Assembly: GCF_901000735.1 (NCBI RefSeq) | Contig: NC_081545.1 | Coordinates: 28,983,513 to 29,047,512, forward strand | Length of the DNA stretch: 64,000 nt | Reading direction: 5' to 3' | Source: Corylus avellana | Lineage: Eukaryota > Streptophyta > Magnoliopsida > Fagales > Betulaceae | In this document: positions 49,058 through 59,847 of the stretch, piece after piece | Layout: the number at the start of each line of letters is the position of its first letter | Position numbering within the stretch: position 1 is the first letter of the stretch | Made by a program: the position numbers and the translations under genes | Notes under the pieces: model-generated | The model's input: only the letters and a program-made list of their open reading frames with translations | Told to the model about the DNA's origin: nothing | The model's database searches: none

Positions 49058-49941
49058 GGGTTAAATACCTTTGACCTCCTTGTGGATTAACAACTTTATT
49101 TTTTACTCCTTAGCTTTTAGTTTTTATCACAGGTTATACTTCAGTTATTCATAAAGACGGAGATGGTACCTCCGTCTAACTTCCATCCAAAGTTTGACAA
49201 AAATCTACGTCAATGCCCCTAAAAACTCAACACGTGTCCATATATCTAATTAAAAACATTATAATAAATAAATAAAATAAAATTTATATATATATAAATT
49301 TTGTTTGGAAAAGGGGTGGTCGGAAGCCACCCCTATTTGGCATAGGGTGGTTTCGGCCACGCCAAACCAAGCGGTTTGGGGGCCCCTGGGGGTTGTTCGG
49401 CAACCCCCAAGGGCCAACCCTATATATATATATTNNNNNNNNNNNNNNNNNNNNNNNNNNNNNNNNNNNNNNNNNNNNNNNNNNNNNNNNNNNNNNNNNN
49501 NNNNNNNNNNNNNNNNNNNNNNNNNNNNGGTGGTCGAGCCACCCCCAACAACCTTGGGGGTGGTTTCGACCACCCCCATTTTGCAACTTGGGGGTGGCCG
49601 AACCACCCCCAAAACGGCTAGGGGTGGCTTCAGCCACCTCCATTTTGCCAAATGAAGCCACCCCTTTTCCAAACATTTTTTAAAAAGAAAATTAATTTTT
49701 TTTTTAATGTTTTTAATTTTTTTTAAAATTATTATTATTTTTATTTTTAATTAGGTGTATGGACACGTGTTGAGTTTTTAGGGGCGTTGATGTAGATTTC
49801 TGTCAAATTTTGGACGGAAGTTAGATGGAAGGACCATTTCCGTCTTTATAAATAACCGATGTACCATCTGTGATAAAAACTAAAACCTAAGATACAAAAA
49901 ATAAAGTTGCTAAAACACGTGAGCAAAAGAGTATTTAACCC
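49058..49941. mobile_element. Mutator-type MITE with a GC-rich foldback core, contains a gap
   Basis: The termini are GGGTTAAATACCTTTGACC and a right end closing GTATTTAACCC. An exact 9-bp duplication TTAAATTTA flanks it at 49049-49057 and 49942-49950. The arms pair over about 250 bp. The core (about 49310-49680) is made of GGGGTGGTT/AACCACCCC words in both orientations, broken by 94 N at 49435-49528. It encodes nothing; frames across the gap are artefacts. Confidence 0.85.
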
Positions 49942-49950
49942 TTAAATTTA

Positions 49951-50736
49951 AGCAAAATTTAAGGTAAGTTGTTGCTAATACTCTTGTACCAGAAGACTAG
50001 CATCTTTATATGCTCAAGAAGTTGAAACCATTGCATTTTCTTGAATCAGTTTGTTAGAAAGTTATATTTAGTGAAGAATTTATAATCATGGGCTTAAATT
50101 AATGGCAGATGAGAAATTTCTATAAAAAAATAAAGAAAGAAAGATGGCTATTTTCTTGTAAGTAGAAAGAAATAGGGATATTTGAAAAACTAAAATATGT
50201 TTAATTCTTTATATACGAGATATTATAGACATTCAATACAAGGATTAGAAAAATTTCCACGGGCATATATAATTGCAGGTGAAGGTGGGATTGGCGGACC
50301 TTCTGAGCTCTACTCGTAAAAGGCATGGAATTAACGAAGAACAAAACCAACAGATAACGCAGCAGAAGAAATGTGATGAGATTCAATTGCCATAAATAGA
50401 GCCTCCTCGACCTGGGAAGGGGGAGAGAGACAAACAACTAAAGAAAAGATCGAAAGAAAAAGTTAGGGCATGGGTTCGAATTATCGCAATAGAAAATTCT
50501 TACATATGCCTGATTAATATTAGCCGTCTTAGATTCTTATTGATGCCATGGTAGAGCTGAGTTATGTTATGGTTCAATCGGACTTGAGGGAGTGTTTGCG
50601 ATTTTTACTATCTAAGCCCCTCTCCTGTGCAGCTCCCAACGGGTAGGTGTACTATGGTCACGCCCAGGTAAAATAACCATAATTGATCTTCCTAGCCTGC
50701 CATTTTTGCTATAAAAAAAATAAAAAAATAAAAAAA
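49951..50736. other. Intergenic, possible SINE-like retroposon at the right
   Basis: AT-rich to 50440. Then GGCATGGGTTCGAATTATC (a B-box-like motif) near 50467, unique sequence, and an A-rich tail at 50712-50736. This could be a tRNA-related retroposon, but no A box or target duplication was established. Confidence 0.3.
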
Positions 50737-51225
50737 GGAAACTTCACAAAGGACCCCTGGATTACCGCTCTTTTTGCGAAGATTTTCTAAATTTCAAAAG
50801 CTCTCAATTTCACCCCTCAAACTTTCAATTTGATGCAATCTACCCCGACCCTTCGTCAATTTTTGTTGTTAAAACCCCTATAAAGACAAAATTACACTTC
50901 AATTTTCTTTTTTAAAAAAAAAAAATTGAGAAAAATGGTCACAAGGTGGCCCAACCGTACGTCACTTTGTATTTTTTTTTTTTTTGATAATAATTTTTTT
51001 TATTCTTAATTTGAAAATAAAGGTAAATTTAAAATTTTATAAAAAAATCAGGAATATAATAGTCATTGTATTATTTTTAACGTTTAAAAACTAACGGAAT
51101 GGTTTAAATTGACTGCAAATTTGTAATTGAAAGTTGAGGGATTCAAATTGAGAGCTTTAAACTTTAGGATATTCTCAAAATGTACGATAATTCTGGCCTT
51201 CAGGGTGTAAAGTGAGGTTTTTTTT
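50737..51225. mobile_element. Foldback MITE related to the Mutator-type set
   Basis: The left arm (GGAAACTTCAC, TCAAAAGCTCTCAATTT, CAAACTTTCAATT) pairs with the right arm (AATTGAAAGTTGAGG, AAATTGAGAGCTTTAAA, GTGAGGTTT). It is flanked by A/T runs, so the duplication cannot be read. Confidence 0.6.
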
Positions 51226-53691
51226 AAAAAAAAAGTGTGAAGGCATGACTCGTGAGGTTGAGACGAACAACAGTGAGAGAGGAAGGGACTGAATGAAAAT
51301 GCTGGTGGAATCATGGGCCCTTGAGGTCCTGTCAAGCTCATTGGGCTTGACATGAGGTTAAATGAGTCCAAATTAAAATTTTCTTTTGGAAAAAATTGTT
51401 TATTTAAACCATAAGGCTCAAGGCTGCAATAGTACCAAATTGATTTTTTTTTTTTTTTAATGGAAATATTGGGATTTCATTGATTTAATATGGTTTTCTA
51501 TAGAATTTGGTTGTTCCAAATTGATCCTTTGAATGTCAAAAAGGTGTAGCCTTTCCAAAATGGTCTATGCCATCAGCTATTCCACAAAAAAATGTTCTAT
51601 GCACACGCAATCCATGTCATAACCAAATTATAATTTTACCCTTCCATTCAAAATTTAAAAAAAGAAGAGAAGAAATAATAAATAAAAGAAGGGTGAAAGA
51701 CAACTTAACAAGAGGTTGTTTATAAAGGGGTCTCCTCTCCTCATAGGAAGCAGGCCACCGCTCTTCACCTAATGAAGGGCGACTTCCGCTCATATTGTGG
51801 TAAGAGGAGGCCGCCTCTCACTTGGCTCCCACTAGCTAGAGGCAATTGATAGCCCCTGTGTGAAGGGGAGGTAGCCCCTTCGATGAGGTGGTGGGGTATC
51901 ATTGATAACTAGAAGCAACCTCTGCCACAACCCTTTTTTTTTTTTTTTTTTTTTCTATACCTTCCAAAAGCTTGATTGAAAAATGGGAGATTTATTTGGG
52001 ATTTGAAGAGAATGCACAAAGCTTATTGAAAAAATTAAAACACAAATATTTGACCAAAACTTACAATAGTAACTTGACAATTTCTAAAAAGAAATATAGG
52101 CATAGTTAGTAGTCTTTTTTTTTTTTTTTTTTCTAAATTGTTTCTAATTCCCATTTTGGATGGATTAATTGTAATCTCCTCCTTATTGAGCCACCGTTTT
52201 CTTTTTCTTGCCCAAAGACAGCTTATGGTTTTTTAAATTATTTGTTCCAATGCAAGAAAAAAATTTAATATTTAACCGAAGAATAATGCTTATTTATCAC
52301 TAAATTTTACAATGTGTGTGAAGGGTAGGATTAGACTCCGTTGAATTCAAAAGTTAATATACCAAAAAAACATGTAGACTCCGTTGAATTCAAAAGTTAA
52401 TATACCAAAAAACATGTAGGCCCATTCATTAAAAATTGTCCATTCTTTTTCTGATTAATCTCATCTCAACCGTACAAGCATCTATCCCACCAACATGGTG
52501 TACGGACAGGATCGAACTGTCTTAGATATTTGTTTTTTGGATGAAAAAAAAAGTCTTAGCTTGTGATCCATTTTACAAGCTTTGTGGCACCCCTGCCCCT
52601 ATCAAGGGCAGCCAACCCCATAGGATATATTCCTTTGCTTTCATTAAAGTCTGGAGTAAAAATGCCGGTGTCCCACTGTTCTTTTCCTATCCTTTTTGAC
52701 TTAATTCAGTCAACAATTCCCATCTTTGTTTTCTCATTGCCGAAAAATGTGGGAAAAAAAAATGGGTAAATTAATGATTAGCAGATCATGATTCTCTAAA
52801 CCCTTTCCGCCAAAGATGACATTTTTAATATTTGTTTTAACTGCATCTGCTTTAAATTCTTGTAATATAATTATCTTCTAAAAAGTTACCTTTTTTCTTT
52901 TTTTTCTCCCTTTTACTATAATCATGGATAGTTTTTACGCACCGACTCACCAATCACGACTATACGATTAGCACATTATATCTGAAGCTAATTCGATTTA
53001 GATTCTCTGATATTTAATTATTCTAATTAACAATTATGGATTAATTCTTAAAGCAAGGTTTTTGTTTTTGGGGTAATTCTTAATGCGAGGGTTGCATGTG
53101 ATTCTTGATCCACTTGTGTGAATATAGAACTATAGAAGACTTGGATCGGTGCTTTGGACGGCAATATTGTCAAAGAAATTAGCTGAATTTCTAGAGCATG
53201 ACTTCCCTTTTCTTTTTTTTTAAATTGAATAAAGGAGAAAATTATATGGGAGGATCTTTTCCACCTCTGATTCGAATGAAATAGAGAATGGGAAGACCCT
53301 ATGAGAATGCTTCCAAAAACAAGATGAGAAGTAGCCCACTTAACTAAATCATGTGCACGAGAGTTGGCACATCTAAACACTTTCGAAGCATTCCAGCTAA
53401 GAAAAGAAGATAAAATAACACTAATGTCATAAATATAATTTGCAAAACACTAAAAAAAAAGAAAAAAAAAAAGAAAAAAAAAAGGATTATTAATAGCTAA
53501 CGCTATTAAAAGAGCATTCCCTTCCCTTTTGTTCATATTGTCATGCATTGATGATGTGCATGCATGTTCCCAATTGACCAAAGGAAAAATGTGCTTGTGA
53601 CGTGAATGTAACCCAATGTTATATATGGTTTCTAATGTGAAATGGAGATATTCATAGTTCAATATTTATTCTGTATACTGTGTATGCTTTT
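51226..53691. other. Repeat-rich intergenic DNA without a recognised gene
   Basis: Several homopolymer tracts (51445, 51930, 52110, 53450). A GC-richer patch at 51720-51920 with repeated GGAGG/CCTC words. A 43-44 bp tandem duplication lies at 52332-52420 (GACTCCGTTGAATTCAAAAG unit). No coding frame with protein-like features. Confidence 0.4.
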
Positions 53692-53710
53692 AAGCTTTCT
53701 TGGTTCTATG

Positions 53711-53841
53711 TACTCAATGGGGTAACTCAATCGGTTGGAAACTACACCTTATAAAACGGATGTCACTAGTTCGAATTTTCTTCTCCTATTTCCCTTGCCC
53801 CCTCTTCTGCGGACATGCATGTTACCAAAAAAAAAAAAAAA
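53711..53841 (+). mobile_element. tRNA-related SINE
   Basis: It starts with an A-box-like GGGGTAACTCAATCGG and has a B-box-like CTAGTTCGAATTT. The GGACATGCATG end and an A17 tail follow. A 19-bp duplication flanks it (AAGCTTTCTTGGTTCTATG at 53692-53710; the copy at 53842-53860 has two changes). It is the forward-orientation relative of 24620-24723. Confidence 0.82.
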
Positions 53842-54359
53842 AAGCTTTCTTTGTTCCATGCGCACGCAGTCAATTCTACATTTTTTTTTTCTTCTATACA
53901 AAAAAAAAGTAGAAACAGAGTAATAAATAAATAAATAACTTTTAGATTGAGTAACGGTGCTTCTCTAAATTTGGAGAAGCATTGTACCTCAACTCTCTTT
54001 TAGATTAGGATGACTAATTGAACGTGTGGCTTTTTGAAGGTTTTATCTAAATTTTAGATAGCAATTGATTTCAACGAGGGGAAGAACAAAGATGTTTTGC
54101 ATGGAGTTTCGAACTTATGTAAATAAATAAATACATAGATACATATAGTCTTATGTGTGTAGGTGTTTATATAAAATAAAAGCAGACAAGTCTTAAACTT
54201 AATTTCATACTAAATTATAAGTTATAATTCTATACAAAAGTTGTATGTATATAAAATCATGTTTAAAAATAACTTCCCCCTTGAAAAGTTTTCTAGTTTG
54301 CCAAGAACATGTACAATATATATATCCAAAAAAGAGCGTGCATCTCCTTCAAATTATGC

Positions 54360-55035
54360 TTGACGACATTCTTTCATGAAATCAAATTCATCCATTATCA
54401 TCCCTGTAATAAAATATATAACAATTTCTTCTTAATATAAACTACTAAATAATATGATAAAAACTCATATTCCATTCTAGCTCATAACTAGTTTTTACAA
54501 GTTTCATAATAGAAAGTGCTCGTTCAATAATGGTGGTAGAAATAGGAAGAGTCAACACTAAATGAATCAACCTATCAATCAAATGATATATCTTTGACTG
54601 TCTTGAAATTACTAATCCTCTGAATAACTCAAATAAAGTAGACATATTTTGAAAATCCAAATGTTTTGACACACCATGCTTATAATGCTACAATTGAAAT
54701 TTCAAATAAATTTTTTCTTACTTAGTAAAATCCTAAAGATAAACTTTCCAACTAAGTTGCATGTATCATAAATCTTAAATGATTTGTATGCATCTTTAGG
54801 GCTTAAAGTAGCGCTAAGAATAAAGTAATTCTAGAAGTCCTTCTTGTGTCACTTTTGTGTCCAAAAAATGAGGTAACTTTTAAAATCACAAGACAAATGG
54901 TGATTTTAAGAGCCACATCATCCTTAGAATAACACAAGAGTGACATAAGAAAGACTTATAATATTACTCCTAAGAATAATAAGTTCCACTTCATGCTTAC
55001 TAAATCTATTATTCAATTTTAGTAATTGGAAGTCT
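54360..55035 (-). pseudogene. hAT transposase C-terminal fragment (dimerisation domain)
   Basis: The minus strand encodes SPKDAYKSFKIYDTCNLVG, then YHLIDRLIHLVLTLPISTTIIERALSIM and MDEFDFMKE. These are the C-terminal motifs of the TTF-type zinc-finger/hAT-dimerisation transposases. There are frameshifts and stops, and a MITE splits the frame at 54823-54969. No N-terminal part adjoins it. Confidence 0.8.
54823..54969. mobile_element. 147-bp MITE inside the hAT fragment
   Basis: The ends AAGTAATTCTAGAAGTCC and the complement GAGTAATATTATAAGTC fold together. An exact 9-bp duplication CTAAGAATA flanks it at 54814-54822 and 54970-54978. Without the insert the host frame reads ELIILRSATLSPKDAY, typical of hAT proteins. 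Confidence 0.85.
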
Positions 55036-55942
55036 ATTACTAGGGGTGTCAACCCTATCCAGTTTCCCAGTTTTTGGCCAAAACCGAGAATCGGGGTACC
55101 TCACCGGGGTCCCAGTTCCCGGCCGGTTCCGGTTTTACCCGGTCCGGTAATCGGTTTTTGAAAAAAATTAGTGTTTGGGGCTTATTTTAGGTATTGGGCC
55201 TAAAATAAGCTTATTATTTTTTTCATAAGTTAGCTCATTTAAAAAAAAACTATTAATCTTTTTGTCTAAATTAAATAGGCTTTATTGTGATTGTTCCAAA
55301 TAATTAAAAAATAAACCTAAAAAAGCCTAATGATCCTAAAAAATCAATGTTTTTGCCTATATGAACCTTAGAAATAAAAATTCAAATTTTTTAAAATACC
55401 CTAAAAATCATTTTAAAACCTTCAAAACCGGAAAAGTGAGAAACCTAATTGCCTAAGGTCCTAAACGCTGCGTAAAAGACTAAAGAATTAATATATATAT
55501 ATATATAAGACCCGATTTCGGTTTTTCCGGTTNNNNNNNNNNNNNNNNNNNNNNNNNNNNNNNNNNNNNNNNNNNNNNNNNNNNNNNNNNNNNNNNNNNN
55601 NNNNNNNNNNNNNNNNNNNNNNNNNNNNNNNNAAAAAGGAAATTTTTGTCCTTTAACCTAATCTTTTTTTTAAAAAAAAAAAAAAAAAAATGCGTCGGTA
55701 TTTATAAAGCAAATTGGAAACAATCTATTGAGCTCTACACGTGTGAAAAGAAAACTGTTGCCCACCCTAGCTCCTCAAAAAAATCAAATAAAATTATTTC
55801 ATATAAATAAAAAAGGCTTTGTCCTTCGAATTCAAAATAATGTATCTCACACTTTGACTAATTATTTTTTCTCTATTTATTGCTTACTTTCCAAAACAAG
55901 CCTATAAAAATTATCAAGGAAAATTACATTTACTCCATCTAA
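55036..55942. other. GC-rich repeat end, AT-rich DNA and a 100-N gap
   Basis: 55040-55160 begins CTAGGGGTGTCAACCC and is rich in CGG(T/G)/CCGG words (GGTTCCGGTTTTACCCGG), like the end of a non-autonomous hAT element. Related words (CCCGATTTCGGTTTTTCCGG) come just before the gap at 55533-55632, so its other end may be there. No gene. Confidence 0.4.
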
Positions 55943-55976
55943 CTATCACTCAAGGTTGGCCCAATAGTTTTTAGGG

Positions 55977-56251
55977 AGGGAAAATGCAGTTTACCCCGCT
56001 GAAGTTTCAGGTGTTTTTCAATTTTAACCCAAAAGTTCAAAAATTGACAATCTACCCCCTGAAGTTTCAAAAATTAGCAATTTAAACCCTCCGTTTAATT
56101 TTTCCGTCTAAATGGACGGAAATCTATGAAATTACATCATTACCCTCGGGCTTTTTTAAAAAAATTCCCGTCCAATTTAACGGAAATTAGTAACAGAAGG
56201 TTTAAATTGCCAATTTTTGAAACTTCAGGGGGGGTAAACTGCATTTTCCCC
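55977..56251. mobile_element. 275-bp Mutator-type MITE nested in the hAT element
   Basis: The ends AGGGAAAATGCAGTTTACC and the complement GGGGAAAATGCAGTTTACC fold together. An exact 9-bp duplication TTTTTAGGG flanks it at 55968-55976 and 56252-56260. It splits the left sub-terminal region of the hAT element. Confidence 0.9.
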
Positions 56252-56354
56252 TTTTTAGGGCCTTAGGCGAAACCTTTAAATGGAGCTTTAATTTTTAAAA
56301 TATTTGAATATTAATTAAATAATATTTATTTTAATATTATTGTTATTATTTTTT

Positions 56355-56885
56355 ATTTAAAAATCATTATTCTCCCTAAAATACTCTATCTAAATCTTTT
56401 GAATAAATTAGTCATTTTCTATTATGCTTCTCCCCATTTGATAATTTCCGTATATAATATGTACTAAAAAAATGCTTAGAGTTCTCATCTTTAGGAAAAT
56501 CTATATTACTATCTTATTGGACCAATTTTCTACTAATAAATTCTTTAATTTTGCATCAATATTTTTCTTTTGGCCTGGGTCATAAATATTTGTAATAATA
56601 AAGTTTTTTTTTTTTTCCTATTCAAATGAGGAAAGGGATAGAGTTAGATACTATTCAAATATTTATACTAATAGACTTAGCTATATCAATAGTATTTTCA
56701 TTATCTTTTAATTATTTTTGATGAATTTCTTGTTCATTTACAAGTTTTTCACCTAAATTATCCTCTATATTTTGTTTATTGCTAATAACAAATTTATTTA
56801 GAGCTCCTATTTGAGATTCAATCAGCTTTTCAATTTTTTTTATTTTTTTTTTATTTTTTATTTTTAAGTTTTTCATATCCAGATG
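56355..56885 (-). pseudogene. hAT transposase N-terminal remnant
   Basis: The minus strand shows SQIGALNKFVISNKQNIEDN, IYDPGQKKNIDAKL, NIDFPKDENSKHF and YYIRKLSNGEKHNRK, then YSKDLDRVF. These are spread over frames with stops. The order and motifs match the N-terminal half of TTF-type zinc-finger hAT transposases. Confidence 0.75.
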
Positions 56886-57443
56886 CATAATTTTTGATAA
56901 AAATATTTGATTAAAAATATTAAAAAATTAAACAAAAACGATTTATATATATATATATATATAAAAAATAGAGCAATAAAATTGAGTTGTGGTTTTATTG
57001 TTCTATTTTTTACTGTACAGCCAAGGAAGCATGTTGTGGGCCTTGTGAGTTGTGGTTGTTGTGCAGCGAAAGCATGCTGAGGGCCTTAAGAAAGCATGTT
57101 AAGGGCCTCATTATTACAAACAAATAACATATATTTTTTTTAAAACATGTTAAGGGCCTTGTGGCCGTTCTGCAGAAAGCATGCTAAGACCTCCATATTA
57201 TAAAAATAATAATAATATTTTTTTAAAGCACATTGAAGGCCTCAAGAAAGCATGTTAAGGGCCTTGATATTATAAACAAGTAATAATATATATTTTTTTA
57301 AGCATGTTGAGGGTCTTAAATTTTTATGCAAATTTTTGTTTTTTTTTTTTTTTGCCTTAGAAAAAAAAAATTGGGACTTATGAAATCAAGGCTTTAGGCG
57401 CAGGCCTAACTCGCCTAGCGATTGGGTCGGCCCTGCTATCACC

Positions 57444-58033
57444 TTATCTACATTAATGTTTTCTTAATATTTCAATTTTTGTAATGTCTCCAGCCCCTTC
57501 TCCTCCAATATACAGGTTGCAATTTCCCTCTCAATTAGGATTTTATCTTAAATGTTAACAAAATGGTCGTCACATGCCATTTTTGAACCATATTAACCAT
57601 TATACCACCAAAATATTTACAAAAATACAATTATAGCTTTAATCTTAAAAGAAAATATCTCTAATTATTCTTTTTAAATAAAGAGCCAACTTGTGACCCA
57701 CGACCGGGGCTTTTGTTTTTGTTTTCATTTCTTTTGAATATTTTCATTTTTTCTAAATATTTTGCTTTATTGTTTTGCCGGATATTTTTCTTTTCTTTTT
57801 TTTTTTCTGAATTTTTTAATCTTATTAAGGGTACTTTTATCATTTTGGATCACTAAAATGACCATTATACCTCTTTATGCTGATTTAACGAAAAATTTGA
57901 GGTGGACATTGCAACCCCAATTGTAGATTTAATTTGGCGAACAATATTAATTTACAAACATAGTGGTACTATGGATGTAAATATAGTTTTTCCAACTTAT
58001 TGCTTTATGTAAATCATAGAATAACGTATTATG
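57444..58033. other. AT-rich intergenic DNA
   Basis: No bounded element or coding gene seen. T-rich runs at 57770-57800. Confidence 0.4.
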
Positions 58034-58935
58034 CAATGCCAATACCTAAAAAGCTTCATCATTCCGACTGGATCAATGCCAATGCATAGAGAGTTTCGTC
58101 ATGGCCATTGTTTTTTATTCAGATCAGGAATTACCATTTTGGAATTTAGTATGAACTAAGTGCATCACAAATTGCAATCAAATGAAAAATAAAATAAATT
58201 TGACTAACTAACAAGTACGATTTTGTATGAAATTCGAATGGTTTTTTCCCTAAAGTTGTAACCAGTTTACAACTATGAATATCATCGTATAAATTCACGC
58301 TTCTTAGTACAAAATGAAAAGTGCATTATTATGGATATGAGTTGTTCAATTTTCTCAACTAAAAAAATTAAAAACAAATACTTGATCGTGTTTAGCAAAA
58401 TGTAACATGTATCTACCAATGTCAATACCTAAAAAGCTTCATCATTCCGACTAGCTCCAATGCCAATGCTTAGAGATCTTATTCATGGCCATAGTTTTCT
58501 ATTTAAATCACAAATTACCATTTTTTTCTACATTTGTTTTTGCCTTTGATTGCATCCCCTTTTCCCCCTCTCCTGCTTTGATTAGGACAAAAAAGACAAA
58601 AACAAATGTATATAAATTTTCACGTCAAAACAAAAAAATTGTAGATAAATTTTATTAACTAACCTGAACGATTGTGCATAAAATCCAAATGGCTTCTTCT
58701 CTACATATATCATCGTATAAATTCACGCTTCTTAGGATAGCATCTAGCAGCTTCGTACAAATTCCAAGAAATTACTTATTAAGTATTTGATCGAAATATT
58801 CATGAACTGTTTTTGTCATTAAATAACAAAAGGAAAAGTGCATTATTAACGATAAGAATTGTTCAATTATCTCAACTTAAAAACTTAAAAACAAATACTC
58901 ATTTGTGTCCGGCAAAATATTGGTAAGCATTGTGA
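58034..58935. repeat. Degenerate tandem duplication, about 0.4-0.5 kb units
   Basis: Two collinear copies start at 58034 and 58416. Shared blocks are CCTAAAAAGCTTCATCATTC, ATCATCGTATAAATTCACGC and AAAGTGCATTATTA, in the same order, with several indels. Confidence 0.75.
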
Positions 58936-59015
58936 ATAAGCCTAGAACAACATTATAATACATTTTCCGCTCTAATGCTTGACAGTGCAAACCATCATTT
59001 TATGCAGAGTACTGA

Positions 59016-59167
59016 CATGAGGGATCTTCCTATTCCATTGACTTACACTACTAAAAATGGGGGTTTTAGCAATGTTTTTTGGTACTCAAAACATGAGGGA
59101 TCTTCCTACTCCATTGACTTACACCACTAAAAGTGAGGGTTTTAGCAATGTTTTTTGGTACTCAAAA
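59016..59167. repeat. 76-bp tandem duplication
   Basis: Two copies of a unit starting CATGAGGGATCTTCCTA and ending TTTTTTGGTACTCAAAA, differing at a few positions. Confidence 0.9.
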
Positions 59168-59356
59168 TAATCACATATATTAATTGTGTTTACAAACATA
59201 AAAATGAAGAAATTTTTTAGATGAGATTTGGTAAACAAGGAGACTAAAGAAGGATTGTAAAAAAAAACAATGATTATCTGGACTGTGAAGTTACCAAATG
59301 TGACAAATATCAACGTCTGATGGAGATAAGCTATATTTCGATCTTGCTATAATACT

Positions 59357-59775
59357 AGGGAAAAATGCACTTTACCCCCGAAGTTTGATCAATTTTTCAA
59401 TTTAAACCCAAATGTTTAAAAATTTGTAATGTACACTCACAAAGTTACAAAATTTTGCAATTTGAGCAATCCGTTACTGAATTCCATCTTCTTAGACGGA
59501 AAGTCAAACACGTGCCATGCACGTGAGGATTTTTTTCCCAATCTTCCCATTTTTTTTATTTTTTATTTTTAATTAGGGGCAATCTGGAAATATTGGGACA
59601 AAAATCCTCACGTTGTGGCACATGTTTGACTTTCTGTCTGAGAAGACGGAATTCCGTAACGAATTGATCAAATTGCAAAATTTTGTAACTTTTTGATAGT
59701 ATATTGCAAATTTTTAAATATTGGGGTTCAAATTGAAAATTTGGTCAAACTTTAGGGGGTAAATTACATTTTCCT
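59357..59775. mobile_element. Foldback MITE, Mutator type, 419 bp
   Basis: The left end AGGGAAAAATGCACTTTACC pairs with the complement of the right end (AGGAAAATGTAATTTACCCC). The flanks TATAATACT (59348-59356) and CATACTACT (59776-59784) are a degraded 9-bp duplication. It belongs to the same set as 48301-48781 and 55977-56251. Confidence 0.72.
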
Positions 59776-59847
59776 CATACTACTAACATTTTCTTGATAC
59801 ATATTGGTGACTACTTTGTACTTTTGTTAAGGTATCAATCTTGATAT

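Larger units (their letters stand above)
55951..57435 (-). mobile_element. hAT element with internal deletion
   Basis: Terminal repeats CAAGGTTGGCCCAATAG and the complement CAGGGCCGACCCAATCG lie between 8-bp near-duplications CTATCACT (55943-55950) and CTATCACC (57436-57443). A GCCTTAGGCG/CGCCTAAAGCC motif sits near each end. Inside are a decayed transposase N-terminal region (minus strand, 56355-56885), an imperfect array of AAGCATGTTAAGGGCCTT words at 57020-57310, and a nested MITE (55977-56251). The C-terminal half of the transposase is missing. Confidence 0.78.

Noticed and set aside
49259..49683. Frames crossing the 49.4 kb gap
   Set aside because: They depend on N and on repeated GGGTGG words; no protein features.
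53939..54060. Small hairpin TGCTTCTC/GAGAAGCA as a Stowaway MITE
   Set aside because: Only 8 bp pair and no TA duplication or second arm was found.
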